This document shows, piece after piece, positions 1-8,328 of a stretch of 64,000 bases of DNA. A model generated the notes under the pieces. The model was not told the origin of the DNA and ran no database searches. It saw only the letters and a program-made list of their open reading frames with translations. The stretch covers positions 372,001 to 436,000 of the forward strand of contig NZ_JANUGZ010000001.1 in assembly GCF_024753205.1 (NCBI RefSeq), read 5' to 3'. Position 1 is the first letter of the stretch. Each line of letters begins with the position of its first letter. Made by a program: the position numbers and the translations under genes. Origin of the DNA: Massilia aurea. Lineage in GTDB: Bacteria; Pseudomonadota; Gammaproteobacteria; Burkholderiales; Burkholderiaceae_D.

Positions 1-1
1 G

Positions 2-925
2 TGGCCGAGCCGCGCTGAAGTCGAAAGTCTGGTCCGCGAGGGTTTGCAGGCCGACGACTTCCCGCGCGCCTTCGCCCGCGCCAGCCTGAACCCGGTCTGG
101 CATGCGCTCAAAGTTCCGGCAACCGCCCTGTATCCGTGGGACCCGGCATCGACCGCCCTGCGCCGTCCGCCGTTCGCGTCGTTCACCGAGCGCAGCCTGC
201 TCGGTCACTACACGGCGTATCCGCTGATGGTGCTGGGCGACGACATCACGACCGACCATATTTCACCGGCCAGCGCGATCCCCAAAGACAGCTTCGTCGC
301 CGACTTTCTGGTGGCGCAAGGCGACGACCGCGATGACCTGAACGTGTTCGCCTCGCGCCGCGGCAACTGGGAAGTGATGGTGCGCGCCGCGTTCTACAGC
401 AAATCGCTGCGCAATCTGCTGCTGCCATCGGCGCCGGTGGGCCAGACCCTGCACGTCCCGAGCGGCGACGTGGCGCCGATCTTCGAGGTGGCCGATCGTT
501 ATCGCAAAGCGGGCGACCCGGTGGTGCTGGTGGCCGGTGAACGCTACGGCACCGGTTCATCGCGCGACTGGGCCGCCAAAGGCCAGCGTCTGCTGGGCGT
601 GCGCGCGGTGCTGGCATCGAGCTTTGAACGCATCCACCGCTCGAACCTGATCGGCATGGGCATCCTGCCGCTGCGCCTGCCGGCTGACCGGTCACCGGCG
701 CTGCTGCAGATCGCGCCGGGCGACCGGATCGAGGTGGACGCCGCGCCCGATACGCTGCAGCCGCGCATTGCCATCGCCGTGCGCATTCACCGTGCGGCCG
801 GCGGTGTCGACTCGTTCACTGCCATGGCGGCCGTGGAAACGCGGCTCGAGACCGAGTTGCTGCGCCAGGGCGGGGTCATTCCCTACATTCTCGAGCAAAC
901 GATCATGCAGAAGGACCGATCCTGA
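2..925 (+). CDS. Aconitase-family hydratase, C-terminal part (5' truncated by window edge)
   Basis: The reading frame is open from base 2, before any start codon, so the gene begins outside the window. What remains is the end of the large catalytic domain and the swivel domain of an AcnA/AcnD-type aconitase. Visible signatures are WPSR near the edge, GDDITTDHISPA, SRRGN and the GERYGTGSSRDWAAKG substrate loop. The family interconverts citrate or 2-methylcitrate-type tricarboxylates by dehydration and hydration using a 4Fe-4S cluster, whose cysteines would lie upstream. A GntR regulator follows within about 40 bases, suggesting regulated accessory tricarboxylate metabolism rather than the housekeeping TCA enzyme. 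Family certain; substrate not. Confidence 0.88.
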   Translation, partial: WPSRAEVESLVREGLQADDFPRAFARASLNPVWHALKVPATALYPWDPASTALRRPPFASFTERSLLGHYTAYPLMVLGDDITTDHISPASAIPKDSFVADFLVAQGDDRDDLNVFASRRGNWEVMVRAAFYSKSLRNLLLPSAPVGQTLHVPSGDVAPIFEVADRYRKAGDPVVLVAGERYGTGSSRDWAAKGQRLLGVRAVLASSFERIHRSNLIGMGILPLRLPADRSPALLQIAPGDRIEVDAAPDTLQPRIAIAVRIHRAAGGVDSFTAMAAVETRLETELLRQGGVIPYILEQTIMQKDRS

Positions 926-965
926 CAGCGGCCATGTCGCCGGCATGGGTCACAAGCCCCAACCG

Positions 966-1889
966 ATGGTGAATATAAACGTGGACACCTCCATTCCCAG
1001 GCAGATCATCGCCCTGATCAAGAGCGAAGCATGGCCCGTCGGCAGCCATTTGCCGGCGCAGATGCTGGCCGACCGCCTGCGCGTATCGCGCCAGCCCGTC
1101 AACAGCGCTCTGGCGCTGCTGCACGAAAAAGGCGTCTTGATGCACGAGCGCAACCGCGGTTACTTCGTGGCGCAGGAACTCCTCGCACCACTCGACGATA
1201 TCGTGGCCGGGCTGGGCCTGGCCGAATCCGACATCGTCACGAGCGTCTACTTCCAGATCGCCGACGACCTGCTCAAGCACGAATTACCGCTCGCCTGCCC
1301 CGAACAACTGATCCGCTCGCGCTATGGTCTGACGGCGGCGCAAGCCAATGCCGTGCTGGCTCGCATCGTCAGCGAAGGCTGGGGCGAACGCAAATTCGGC
1401 TATGGCTGGACGTTCTCGACGATGCTGACCACGCCCGACAGCCTGCTGCAGTCGTACCGGCTGCGACTGGCGCTCGAACCGGCCGCGCTGCTGGAACCGG
1501 GCTTCAGACTCGAACGGAAGGTGCTCGAACAGTGCCGCGCCACCGAACGCCACCTGCTCGCCGGCGGCATCGACACCGCCACGACGGACGAATTGCACAT
1601 CCGGGGCGTGCGTTTTCACGAAAGCCTGGTCGAAGCATCCGGCAACCCGTTTTTCATCGACACGATCAAACGCGTCAACCGCGTGCGCCGCCTGATGTCG
1701 TACCGCTCGATGAAGCAGCGTGACCGTTATCCGGAACACTGCCGGCAGCACCTGTACATCCTTGACCTGCTCGCGCAGGAGAAAAACGAGGACGCATCGA
1801 ATTTCATGCGCGAGCATCTTGTGCACACGCTCGACTCGATGGCGAAGATCGAGAATATCCTCCAGACCGGCAATCTTCCCTCACCCTGA
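966..1889 (+). CDS. GntR family transcriptional regulator (FCD-type)
   Basis: A 307-residue cytoplasmic repressor or activator. The N-terminal winged helix (about residues 10-75) contains PVGSHLPAQMLADRLRVSRQPVNSAL, written here only to locate the recognition helix, followed by HERNRGYFV typical of the GntR wing. An all-helical C-terminal effector domain of the FCD class occupies about residues 110-295. The ATG at 966 is preferred; an in-frame ATG at 945 would add seven residues, and neither has a convincing Shine-Dalgarno. It lies between the aconitase-like gene and a binding-protein-like gene on the same strand, so it probably controls both in response to an organic acid. The ligand is inferred, not seen. 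Confidence 0.86.
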   Translation: MVNINVDTSIPRQIIALIKSEAWPVGSHLPAQMLADRLRVSRQPVNSALALLHEKGVLMHERNRGYFVAQELLAPLDDIVAGLGLAESDIVTSVYFQIADDLLKHELPLACPEQLIRSRYGLTAAQANAVLARIVSEGWGERKFGYGWTFSTMLTTPDSLLQSYRLRLALEPAALLEPGFRLERKVLEQCRATERHLLAGGIDTATTDELHIRGVRFHESLVEASGNPFFIDTIKRVNRVRRLMSYRSMKQRDRYPEHCRQHLYILDLLAQEKNEDASNFMREHLVHTLDSMAKIENILQTGNLPSP

Positions 1890-1898
1890 GCCCCGACC

Positions 1899-2630
1899 AT
1901 GAAACTGACCGCTTCCCTCCGTTCGGCCTTCACCCCCACCGGCACGCTGCGTGCCGCGATCAATCTGGGCAATCCGATTCTCGCCCGCCGCGACGCCGAC
2001 GGCGCCGTGCGCGGCGTTTCAGTCGATCTGGCCACACGCTTTGCCGCGCTGCTTGGCGCGGAGCTGGAACTGGTCGTGGTCGATGCTGCCGGCAAATCGG
2101 TGGACGTGGTGCTGGCGGAACAGGCCGACATCGGCTTCTTCGCCATCGATCCGCTGCGTGGCGAGCATATCGCCTTCACCGCCCCTTACGTGCTGATCGA
2201 AGGCTACTACCTGGTGCGCAACGATTCACCGTTGGGCGCCAACGACGAGGTCGATGCCGCCGGCCACCGCGTCGTGGTCGGCAAGGGCAGCGCCTATGAT
2301 TTGTACCTCACACGTACCCTGGAGCACGCGCAGATCGTGCGCTCGCCAACGTCGCCGACCGTGGTCGACACGTTCATCGAGCAAGGCGCCGACGTGGCGG
2401 CCGGCGTACGCCAGCAACTCGAAGCCGATGCGCGGCGCCTGGGCGGCCTGCGTTTGCTCGGCGAACGCTTCATGGTCATCCAGCAGGCGATGGGCACACC
2501 AAAGAGCCGGGGCGAGGATGCCGCAGCATTTCTGGCGCATTTCATCGACACCATGAAAGCCAGCGGTTTTGTGGCCGAGGCGCTGGCGCGCCATGGCATC
2601 GAAGGTGCATCGGTTGCACCAGCGCGTTGA
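1899..2630 (+). CDS. Solute-binding-protein-fold protein without signal peptide (SBP_bac_3 family)
   Basis: A 243-residue protein with the family 3 periplasmic binding-protein fold: an N-terminal lobe (GTLRAAINLGNP, SVDLATRFAALLGAELELV), a crossover near DIGFFAIDPLRGEHIAFTAPY, and a second lobe with VVVGKGSAYDLYLTR. The N-terminus MKLTASLRSAF has no hydrophobic export signal, and no ABC permease or ATPase lies nearby. It may be a cytoplasmic enzyme built on this fold, as cyclohexadienyl/arogenate dehydratases are, or a soluble sensor, rather than a transporter component. It starts 9 bases after the GntR stop, so the three genes are probably one transcript. It ends 5 bases before the convergent histidine kinase gene. 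Confidence 0.8.
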   Translation: MKLTASLRSAFTPTGTLRAAINLGNPILARRDADGAVRGVSVDLATRFAALLGAELELVVVDAAGKSVDVVLAEQADIGFFAIDPLRGEHIAFTAPYVLIEGYYLVRNDSPLGANDEVDAAGHRVVVGKGSAYDLYLTRTLEHAQIVRSPTSPTVVDTFIEQGADVAAGVRQQLEADARRLGGLRLLGERFMVIQQAMGTPKSRGEDAAAFLAHFIDTMKASGFVAEALARHGIEGASVAPAR

Positions 2631-2635
2631 GATGC

Positions 2636-4015
2636 TTACTGAGGAAACGCCACCGTCACCACACAGCCTTGACCATCTGCCTTCCGGGCAATCATGACCG
2701 TGGCCCCGTGCTGGTCGGCGATCTGGCGCACGATGCTCAGCCCCAGGCCGGCGCCCGACTTGCCACCGGGCCGTAGCCGGTAATAGGGACGGAACACGTT
2801 TTCCGTTTCCTCGTCCGGCACCGGGTCGCCATCGTTGGACACACGCAGCAGGCATTGGCCCTCGCTGCAATCGATGGCCACGTCGATGTCGCCGCGCGCC
2901 AGGCCATGCCGGGACGCGTTTTCGATCAGGTTGCGCAGCAGCTGCTGCAGGCGGTACGGGTCGCCCTGCACGCTGCAATCGTGCGTGGCGGACAAGCCGA
3001 GTGACTGGCCGCGCCGGTCGAGCAAGGGTTCCTGCAGCGCCATCACGTCGCGGCAGACTTCGGCCAGCGAAACCTGGCGCTGCAACTGCATGTCGGTGCC
3101 GGACGCGAGCCGGCTGAACGTCAGCAGCTGCTCGGCCAGCTGCGTCGTGCGTTCGAGCGCCCCCACCGCCTCGCCAAGCGACGCATCGCACTCGGCCTGA
3201 TTGGCCGCGCGCAGCGCATTCTGCACATGCAGCTGCACCGCCGCAATCGGCGTGCGGATCTCGTGCGCCGCCGCATCGATGAATTGCTGCTCACGCTCGA
3301 ACGCCGCAGCGACCCGCTGCAACAGGCTGTTGAGTTCATCGACCACCGGCGCCAGCTCGCGTGGCAGGTCGGGTAGCTCGACGGGCTCGAGCGACTCCGG
3401 CTCGCGCCGGGCTATCGCATCGGCCAGCGTGCGCAGCGGCGCCAGGTTCGTCGCCAGCACCAGGTTGACCGCCAGCACCAGCAGGATGCCGCCGATGATG
3501 ACGGGCGCCAGCACCGACGCGCCGAGCTGCTCGACCATCTCTTCGCGCACCTCGTCCTTCTCGGCCACGACCACCCACACATGGCCCGATTTGAGGGCAA
3601 ACACCTGCCACAGGGTCTCGCCCAGCAGCTTGCTGGTATAGCCTGCCGCCAGGGGCCCGAGCGGCGCTTCCGGCGCCGACGCCGAGCGGGCCAGCAGGCG
3701 CCCGTCGGCGTTCCAGACCTGGAAGGCGATCTTGTGTTCGTACGGGTGGCCATACGGCGTTGCGCCGCCCGAGTAGCCGAGCCCCTGCGGAATCGGGACC
3801 ACGATGGGCGCGCCGATGGTGGCCGTCTCGAGCTGGTGGGCGACCAGCGTTTCGAGCACGCGCGCCGAACTGGCCAGGCGCGCGCTGAAGAATTCTTCGG
3901 ACTCGTAGCGGGCAAACCAGTGGGCTGCCAGCGAGATACCCCCGAGAATCAGGAGCATGCACGCCATCGTGCGCACGATCAGGCGCCTGCGGATCGAATA
4001 GCGACGCCCGCTCAT
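2636..4015 (-). CDS. Sensor histidine kinase (QseC/TctE-like)
   Basis: A 459-residue inner-membrane kinase. Transmembrane segments lie at about residues 15-33 and 168-190 and enclose a roughly 130-residue periplasmic sensor region. HAMP-like linker and DHp domain follow, with phospho-acceptor His251 in AAAHEIRTP. The N box (RNLIENASRHG, about 361-371) and the G2 box (GAGLGLSIV, about 421-429) complete the ATPase domain. The start codon overlaps the stop of the response regulator by four bases (ATGA), so the pair is translationally coupled and forms the distal end of a seven-gene minus-strand operon. The stimulus is unknown; the operon context suggests the product or substrate of the biosynthetic genes upstream. 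Confidence 0.93.
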   Translation of the reverse strand: MSGRRYSIRRRLIVRTMACMLLILGGISLAAHWFARYESEEFFSARLASSARVLETLVAHQLETATIGAPIVVPIPQGLGYSGGATPYGHPYEHKIAFQVWNADGRLLARSASAPEAPLGPLAAGYTSKLLGETLWQVFALKSGHVWVVVAEKDEVREEMVEQLGASVLAPVIIGGILLVLAVNLVLATNLAPLRTLADAIARREPESLEPVELPDLPRELAPVVDELNSLLQRVAAAFEREQQFIDAAAHEIRTPIAAVQLHVQNALRAANQAECDASLGEAVGALERTTQLAEQLLTFSRLASGTDMQLQRQVSLAEVCRDVMALQEPLLDRRGQSLGLSATHDCSVQGDPYRLQQLLRNLIENASRHGLARGDIDVAIDCSEGQCLLRVSNDGDPVPDEETENVFRPYYRLRPGGKSGAGLGLSIVRQIADQHGATVMIARKADGQGCVVTVAFPQ

Positions 4016-4677
4016 GCAGCTGGATTCCCGATGCGGTAGCCAAGCCCGCGCACCGTCTTGATAAGGTCAGGGTCAGTCTTGCGCCGCACATGGTGCACGT
4101 AGACGTCGATGGCATTGCTGGCCACGCCCTCGCCCCAGCCGTACAACGACGCTTCGAGTTCGCTGCGGGTAAACACCTTGTTGGGCTGCTCGACGAGCCG
4201 CCGAAGCAGCATGAATTCGCGGTGCTGCAGATCGATCGGCTGGTTTTTCCAGCTGACCGCCATGCCCGCGAGATCCAGCGCCAGATCGCCAAAACGCAGC
4301 TGGTTGACCGACAGGCCGGCGCGGCGCCGTTCCAGTACCCGCACCCGCGCCAGCAATTCATCGACATCGAACGGCTTGATCAGGTAATCGTCGGCGCCCA
4401 GGTCGAGTGCGACGATCCGGTCGCGCACCGCATCGCGCGCCGACAGCACCAGCACCGGCACGGCGTTGCCAGCGCGCCGCACCCGGGCCAGCACATCGAT
4501 GCCGTCCAGGCGCGGCAGGCCGAGGTCGAGGATGGCCAGGTCGAACGCATTGTGTTCCAGCGCGGCGACCGCCGCCACGCCGTCGCCCACGTGCTCGACC
4601 GTGTAACAGGCCCGCCCGAGGGCGAGCTTCAGGCCCGAAGCCAGCGATTCGTCATCTTCGACAAGTAGTATTCGCAT
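4012..4677 (-). CDS. OmpR/PhoB-type response regulator
   Basis: A 221-residue DNA-binding regulator. The receiver domain shows acidic residues Glu7-Asp8-Asp9, phospho-acceptor Asp51 in LAILDLGLPRLDG, and Lys101 in DDYLIKPFD. A C-terminal winged helix (about residues 125-218) ends with KTVRGLGYRIG. The ATG at 4677 matches the family N-terminus MRILLVEDDE; the longer open frame upstream is translation of the adjacent intergenic and TPR-gene sequence. It sits 22 bases after the TPR gene and overlaps the kinase gene by four bases. It most likely receives phosphate from that kinase and may control this operon. Confidence 0.94.
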   Translation of the reverse strand: MRILLVEDDESLASGLKLALGRACYTVEHVGDGVAAVAALEHNAFDLAILDLGLPRLDGIDVLARVRRAGNAVPVLVLSARDAVRDRIVALDLGADDYLIKPFDVDELLARVRVLERRRAGLSVNQLRFGDLALDLAGMAVSWKNQPIDLQHREFMLLRRLVEQPNKVFTRSELEASLYGWGEGVASNAIDVYVHHVRRKTDPDLIKTVRGLGYRIGNPAA

Positions 4678-4699
4678 CCCGCGCGTCTCCAGCAGGTTG

Positions 4700-5350
4700 T
4701 TATTTGCGCTTGGCCGCGACCTGCGCCAGCAACGCTTCGGCTTCGGCACGCCGCCCTGCATCGGCCAGCTTGCGGCCAGGCCGCGCCGGCGCCTGCAGCG
4801 CCTTGCGCAGGCAGCGCTCGGCGCCGGCAAAGTCACCCTGACGATACAAAAAGTCGCCCAGGAAGTAGTTGGCGTCGATGCCGTCCGGGTTCAGCGCCAG
4901 CCCCTGCTGCAGGTACTCGCGCGCCTTGTCCTTGTCGCCAAAGCCGATCGGCCACCCCGGCACCTGATAATACAGGCTCCCGAGGCTCGTGTAAGCCGAA
5001 CCGCCCAACGCCTTCGGGTCGGCCTGCAGCGCCGCTTCGAAATCCTTCTTCGCTGTTTTGGCCAGGCCCAGCGCGCCCAGGCCGCCCTTGGCGCCGGCGT
5101 GGCTGGCCACGACGATGCCATGCCAGATCAGCACGCCGGCGCTGTCGGGATAGCGCGACAGCACCGTGTCCGCTTCGGCGCTCAGCGCCTCGAATGCGCG
5201 CTCCTGCCCACCGGCGGGCGCGCCGTACTTCACTTGTTCCCAGCGTTGTTGCAGCGTACTGACGGCGTCGTCGGCGGGTGCGGCCAGGGCAACGTTGAAG
5301 GCTGCCATGCCCAATACGAATGTGGTGAGTGTGCGATGCGATAATTTCAT
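4700..5350 (-). CDS. Exported tetratricopeptide-repeat protein
   Basis: A 216-residue protein with a cleavable signal peptide (MKLSHRTLTTFVLGMAAF..., likely cut after ALA near residue 23) followed by helical TPR-like repeats. Visible repeat units include KKDFEAALQADPKALGGSAYTSLG (named only to locate it), AREYLQQGLALNPDGIDANYFLG and a shorter C-terminal unit around FAGAERCLRKAL. The ATG at 5350 overlaps the upstream SDR stop by four bases and has a GAGGT Shine-Dalgarno. TPR proteins scaffold protein contacts; here a periplasmic role between the biosynthetic enzymes and the sensor kinase is possible but only inferred from position. Confidence 0.85.
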   Translation of the reverse strand: MKLSHRTLTTFVLGMAAFNVALAAPADDAVSTLQQRWEQVKYGAPAGGQERAFEALSAEADTVLSRYPDSAGVLIWHGIVVASHAGAKGGLGALGLAKTAKKDFEAALQADPKALGGSAYTSLGSLYYQVPGWPIGFGDKDKAREYLQQGLALNPDGIDANYFLGDFLYRQGDFAGAERCLRKALQAPARPGRKLADAGRRAEAEALLAQVAAKRK

Positions 5351-6165
5351 GATGACCTCGGTTGTGCGCGCCGGACAGGCGCCGGCATGTGTTTGCGAAT
5401 GACAGGCAACTGGCCGCGGATGGCCCGGTCGGGCAAGCCCGGCAGCAGGTGGTTGAGCAGGACCAGCAGCGCTTCCTTCAGCCCCGGCTTGTGCTCCCAC
5501 GCCGAGCCTTCGATGAACGCGCATAGCTGGCGCGCCACATCGGCCGGCTCGTCCAGCGCCACGCCCATCTCGGCGTTCATCGCCTCGACCGGGCCGGCAT
5601 TGATCGGCGTGCGGGTCGCGCGCGGGATGAAGTGCCGCACCTCGACCCCGGTATCGGCCAGCTCGCGCCGCAGCGCCTGCGTGAAACCGCGCAGGCCAGC
5701 CTTGCTGGCGCAGTAGCCGGCAAACCCGGGGTAGCCCAGATAGCCGAACAGCGAGCCGACATTGATGACCTGCGCGCTCGTTGCGCTGCGCAGCTGGGGC
5801 AGCAGACGCTGCGTGAGCAGCATCGGCGCCAGCAGGTTGACCTCGAGCAGATTGCGCAGCGCCGCCGGATCCTGGCTCTGGAACGCATGAAAGTCATTGA
5901 TGCCGGCGTTGTTGATCAACAGATTGACGCCACCCAGCTCGCTCGCCGCCGCGACCACGGCGTCAAGCGTGGCCGCCTGCGTGGCGTCGCCCACGACGAT
6001 CCGCACCAGATGCGGTCCAAGCCGTGCACGCAGCGTCTCGAGCACCCCGCGATTGCGGCCGACGAGCACCATCGACGCGCAGTACGGCGCCAGGGCCACC
6101 GCAAGCGCCTGGCCGATGCCTCCGCTCGCGCCGGTCAGGACCAGCCGCCATTTCATGTGCGCCAT
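5347..6165 (-). CDS. Short-chain dehydrogenase/reductase
   Basis: A 272-residue classical SDR. The NAD(P)-binding motif TGASGGIG lies at residues 11-18, the structural NNAG at about 86-89, and the catalytic Tyr and Lys in YCASKAG with an upstream Ser in NVGSLFG. After ATRTPIN there is a C-terminal extension of about 60 residues (GLKEALLVLLNHLLPGLPDRAIRG) that may hold a hydrophobic substrate or membrane surface. The start lies one base after the stop of the heme-oxygenase-like gene and the end overlaps the TPR gene. In this operon it would oxidise or reduce an acyl-derived intermediate; the substrate is inferred. Confidence 0.9.
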   Translation of the reverse strand: MAHMKWRLVLTGASGGIGQALAVALAPYCASMVLVGRNRGVLETLRARLGPHLVRIVVGDATQAATLDAVVAAASELGGVNLLINNAGINDFHAFQSQDPAALRNLLEVNLLAPMLLTQRLLPQLRSATSAQVINVGSLFGYLGYPGFAGYCASKAGLRGFTQALRRELADTGVEVRHFIPRATRTPINAGPVEAMNAEMGVALDEPADVARQLCAFIEGSAWEHKPGLKEALLVLLNHLLPGLPDRAIRGQLPVIRKHMPAPVRRAQPRSS

Positions 6166-6166
6166 G

Positions 6167-6838
6167 CTAGACCCCGGCCAGGCTGGCGCTGCGCTGCGGC
6201 AGGCTGCGGAAGATGTCGCCGTACAGGCGATACATCATGCGCGCGCTGTGGATGATCGCCTCGCGGTCGGCGGCCCGCTCGACCCGGTTCATCAGGCTCA
6301 CGAAGAACGCGACATGGGCCAGGTCGAGACTGCCGTGCGACGTCAGGTAGCTGAACGCGGCATCCGGCAGATCCAGGCGCAGCTGGATGGTCTGCGCGGC
6401 CTGCGTCGCCAGCGCGGTGCTGGTGCCTTCCAGCACGTGCACCATGCCGAAGAAGCCAAGCGGGTTGCCGCGGTCGATCCCGTGGTAGGCGTAGGCCACC
6501 ATCAGTTCGGTCGCCGGCAGCGGCCGTGAATCGCGCGCCAGCTTCGGGTCGCCGCCACAGGCGGCGATATCGGACAGAATCCACTCCTCGTGGCCGATTT
6601 CTTCTTCGATGTATTCGGCGATGGCCTGGCGCAGCCACCCTTGCTCGTCACCCAGCCGGCTGCCGCATGCCATCATCAAAGGGACCGTGTGCTTGACGTG
6701 GTGATAGGCCTGCGTCAGGAAGGCCACGTACTGGGCCAGGTCGATGTCGCCCGTCAGTGCCTGCTGTATCAGCGGCGTGCCAAGCAGTTGCTGGCGCTGG
6801 GGTTCGGTGTGCTGGCACAGGATGTCGTAGAACTGCAT
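6167..6838 (-). CDS. Heme-oxygenase-like (TenA/PqqC/UndA-type) iron-containing redox enzyme
   Basis: A 223-residue all-helical protein of the heme-oxygenase-like metalloenzyme group. Candidate metal ligands are visible: EEEIGHEEW supplies an ExxH pair, and SHGSLDLAHVAFF supplies a DxxH pair with a further His. This arrangement resembles the diiron HDO enzymes such as UndA, which oxidatively decarboxylate fatty acids, more than thiaminase TenA. The ATG at 6838 has a clear AAGGAG; the longer open frame upstream is a shadow of the AMP-binding gene. It lies directly between the acyl-adenylating enzyme and the SDR. Family fairly sure, reaction unknown. Confidence 0.85.
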   Translation of the reverse strand: MQFYDILCQHTEPQRQQLLGTPLIQQALTGDIDLAQYVAFLTQAYHHVKHTVPLMMACGSRLGDEQGWLRQAIAEYIEEEIGHEEWILSDIAACGGDPKLARDSRPLPATELMVAYAYHGIDRGNPLGFFGMVHVLEGTSTALATQAAQTIQLRLDLPDAAFSYLTSHGSLDLAHVAFFVSLMNRVERAADREAIIHSARMMYRLYGDIFRSLPQRSASLAGV

Positions 6839-6849
6839 ACATTGCTCCT

Positions 6850-8328
6850 TCAGGACTGGTAAATTTGTTCGATGTGCGCCGCGCAGCGCAAGCGCGCCGT
6901 GTCGCGCCGCAGGCGTCCGTTGACGGTCGCGGTGCCATCGGCTTCGCTGAACGGCGCGGTACGGAACCACGCGCCGATGCGCGCATAATCGGGCAACTCC
7001 TGGTTGACCCGTTCGACGGCGGCGTCGATCACCGCATCCGGCGCATCCGCCTGCAGCGGCACGATGGCCGCCGCCAGGTAAGCGCGGGCGTCGCCGACCA
7101 CCATCGCCTGGGCCATGACGCCCGTGCCGAGCAACAGCGACTCGGGCCACTCGGGCGACACGTTGCGCCCGTAGGCGGTGACCAGCACATTGTTCTTGCG
7201 CCCGTCGATGTACAGGTAGCCGTCGGCATCGAGATGGCCGATGTCGCCGGTGCCCAGCCAGGTGTCCTGGCCAGGCGCGTGGTCTCCCGAAGCCTGGCCC
7301 AAATAGCCCGCCATGACGCCGCCGCCGACTTCAATCTCGCCGTCCGGCGCGATGCGCACGCTGCGATTCGATAGTGGTTTGCCGGCGCTGCCGATCCGCG
7401 CCCGCCCCGGCAGATTGAGCGACACGACCGAGCCGCACTCCGAGAGGCCGTAGCCTTCGTACACGGGGAAACCCCTGGCCTGCGCCGCTTCGATCAGCGC
7501 CTTGGGCGTTCTTGCCCCGCCGACGGCGATGAACTTGAGACTGGCAATGCGTGGATCGTCCGGCCGGACCGCGGCCACCAGCGCCTGCAGCATCTGCGGC
7601 AACAGGATCACGCTCTCGGCGCGCGTGGCTGCAATGGCGGCAAGACAGATACCGGGATCGAACGACGCCGCGCCGCGCAGACCGGTCATGGCCAGCGGCA
7701 GGCTGATATTGAGCGCGCCCGACAGCATGGCCGTGTAGGTACCGGCGATGTTTTCAAGCAGGACCGACAACGGCAGCAGGTTCAGATGGCGCCGGATCTC
7801 CAGGCCGGCCAGGGCATCGGCCAGCACCTGCGCCAGCGCCCACTGCTGGCTGGAACCCAGGCACACGCCTTTTGGCTGGGCGGTGGTGCCCGACGTGAAC
7901 GTCACTTTCTGCACGCCGTGCGGCACGGTGCAAGGCAGCCTGGGGCCCGCATGCAACGCTAATGCGCCGGGCGTGGCGACTGCCGTGGTGTAACCGAGCG
8001 CGCCCGCCAGCGCCACATCGGCGCAGAACAGGCCATCGACGGCGGCCTGTGTCAGCGCATGGCGCCACTGGGGCGGCGTGAAGAACGATGGCAGCGGCAC
8101 CAGCGTCATGCCTGCCTCGTGCACGGCAAGGTCGATGGCAATCCATTCGGGTCCGTTGTCGGCCAGGATCGCCAGCGCAGCGCCCGGGCGGAATGTCGCC
8201 CGCAGCAGTTGTGCCAGCGCCTCGACACGCTCGATGAGCATGCTCGCGCTCCAGCTGCCGTGCGCGCCTTCCAGCACGGCGCCGCTTGGGGGGAGATTAG
8301 CGCGCCAGTTGATCATGACCGAATCCAA
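6850..8328 (-). CDS. AMP-binding acyl-CoA synthetase / acyl-adenylating enzyme
   Basis: A protein of about 490 residues of the ANL superfamily, which activates carboxylic acids with ATP through an acyl-adenylate. The P-loop-like motif TFTSGTTAQPKG is at about residues 142-153, YEGYGLSECG at about 295, and GDIGHLDADGYLYIDGRKNN at about 366-385 (hinge Asp, then the C-terminal lid). The lid is shorter than in typical FadD and ends at ARLRCAAHIEQIYQS. The start is 8328 (GTG-type) or the ATG at 8316, both inside the end of the hemolysin-family gene, implying translational coupling. It likely activates a fatty acid for the neighbouring enzymes. Confidence 0.9.
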   Translation of the reverse strand: MDSVMINWRANLPPSGAVLEGAHGSWSASMLIERVEALAQLLRATFRPGAALAILADNGPEWIAIDLAVHEAGMTLVPLPSFFTPPQWRHALTQAAVDGLFCADVALAGALGYTTAVATPGALALHAGPRLPCTVPHGVQKVTFTSGTTAQPKGVCLGSSQQWALAQVLADALAGLEIRRHLNLLPLSVLLENIAGTYTAMLSGALNISLPLAMTGLRGAASFDPGICLAAIAATRAESVILLPQMLQALVAAVRPDDPRIASLKFIAVGGARTPKALIEAAQARGFPVYEGYGLSECGSVVSLNLPGRARIGSAGKPLSNRSVRIAPDGEIEVGGGVMAGYLGQASGDHAPGQDTWLGTGDIGHLDADGYLYIDGRKNNVLVTAYGRNVSPEWPESLLLGTGVMAQAMVVGDARAYLAAAIVPLQADAPDAVIDAAVERVNQELPDYARIGAWFRTAPFSEADGTATVNGRLRRDTARLRCAAHIEQIYQS

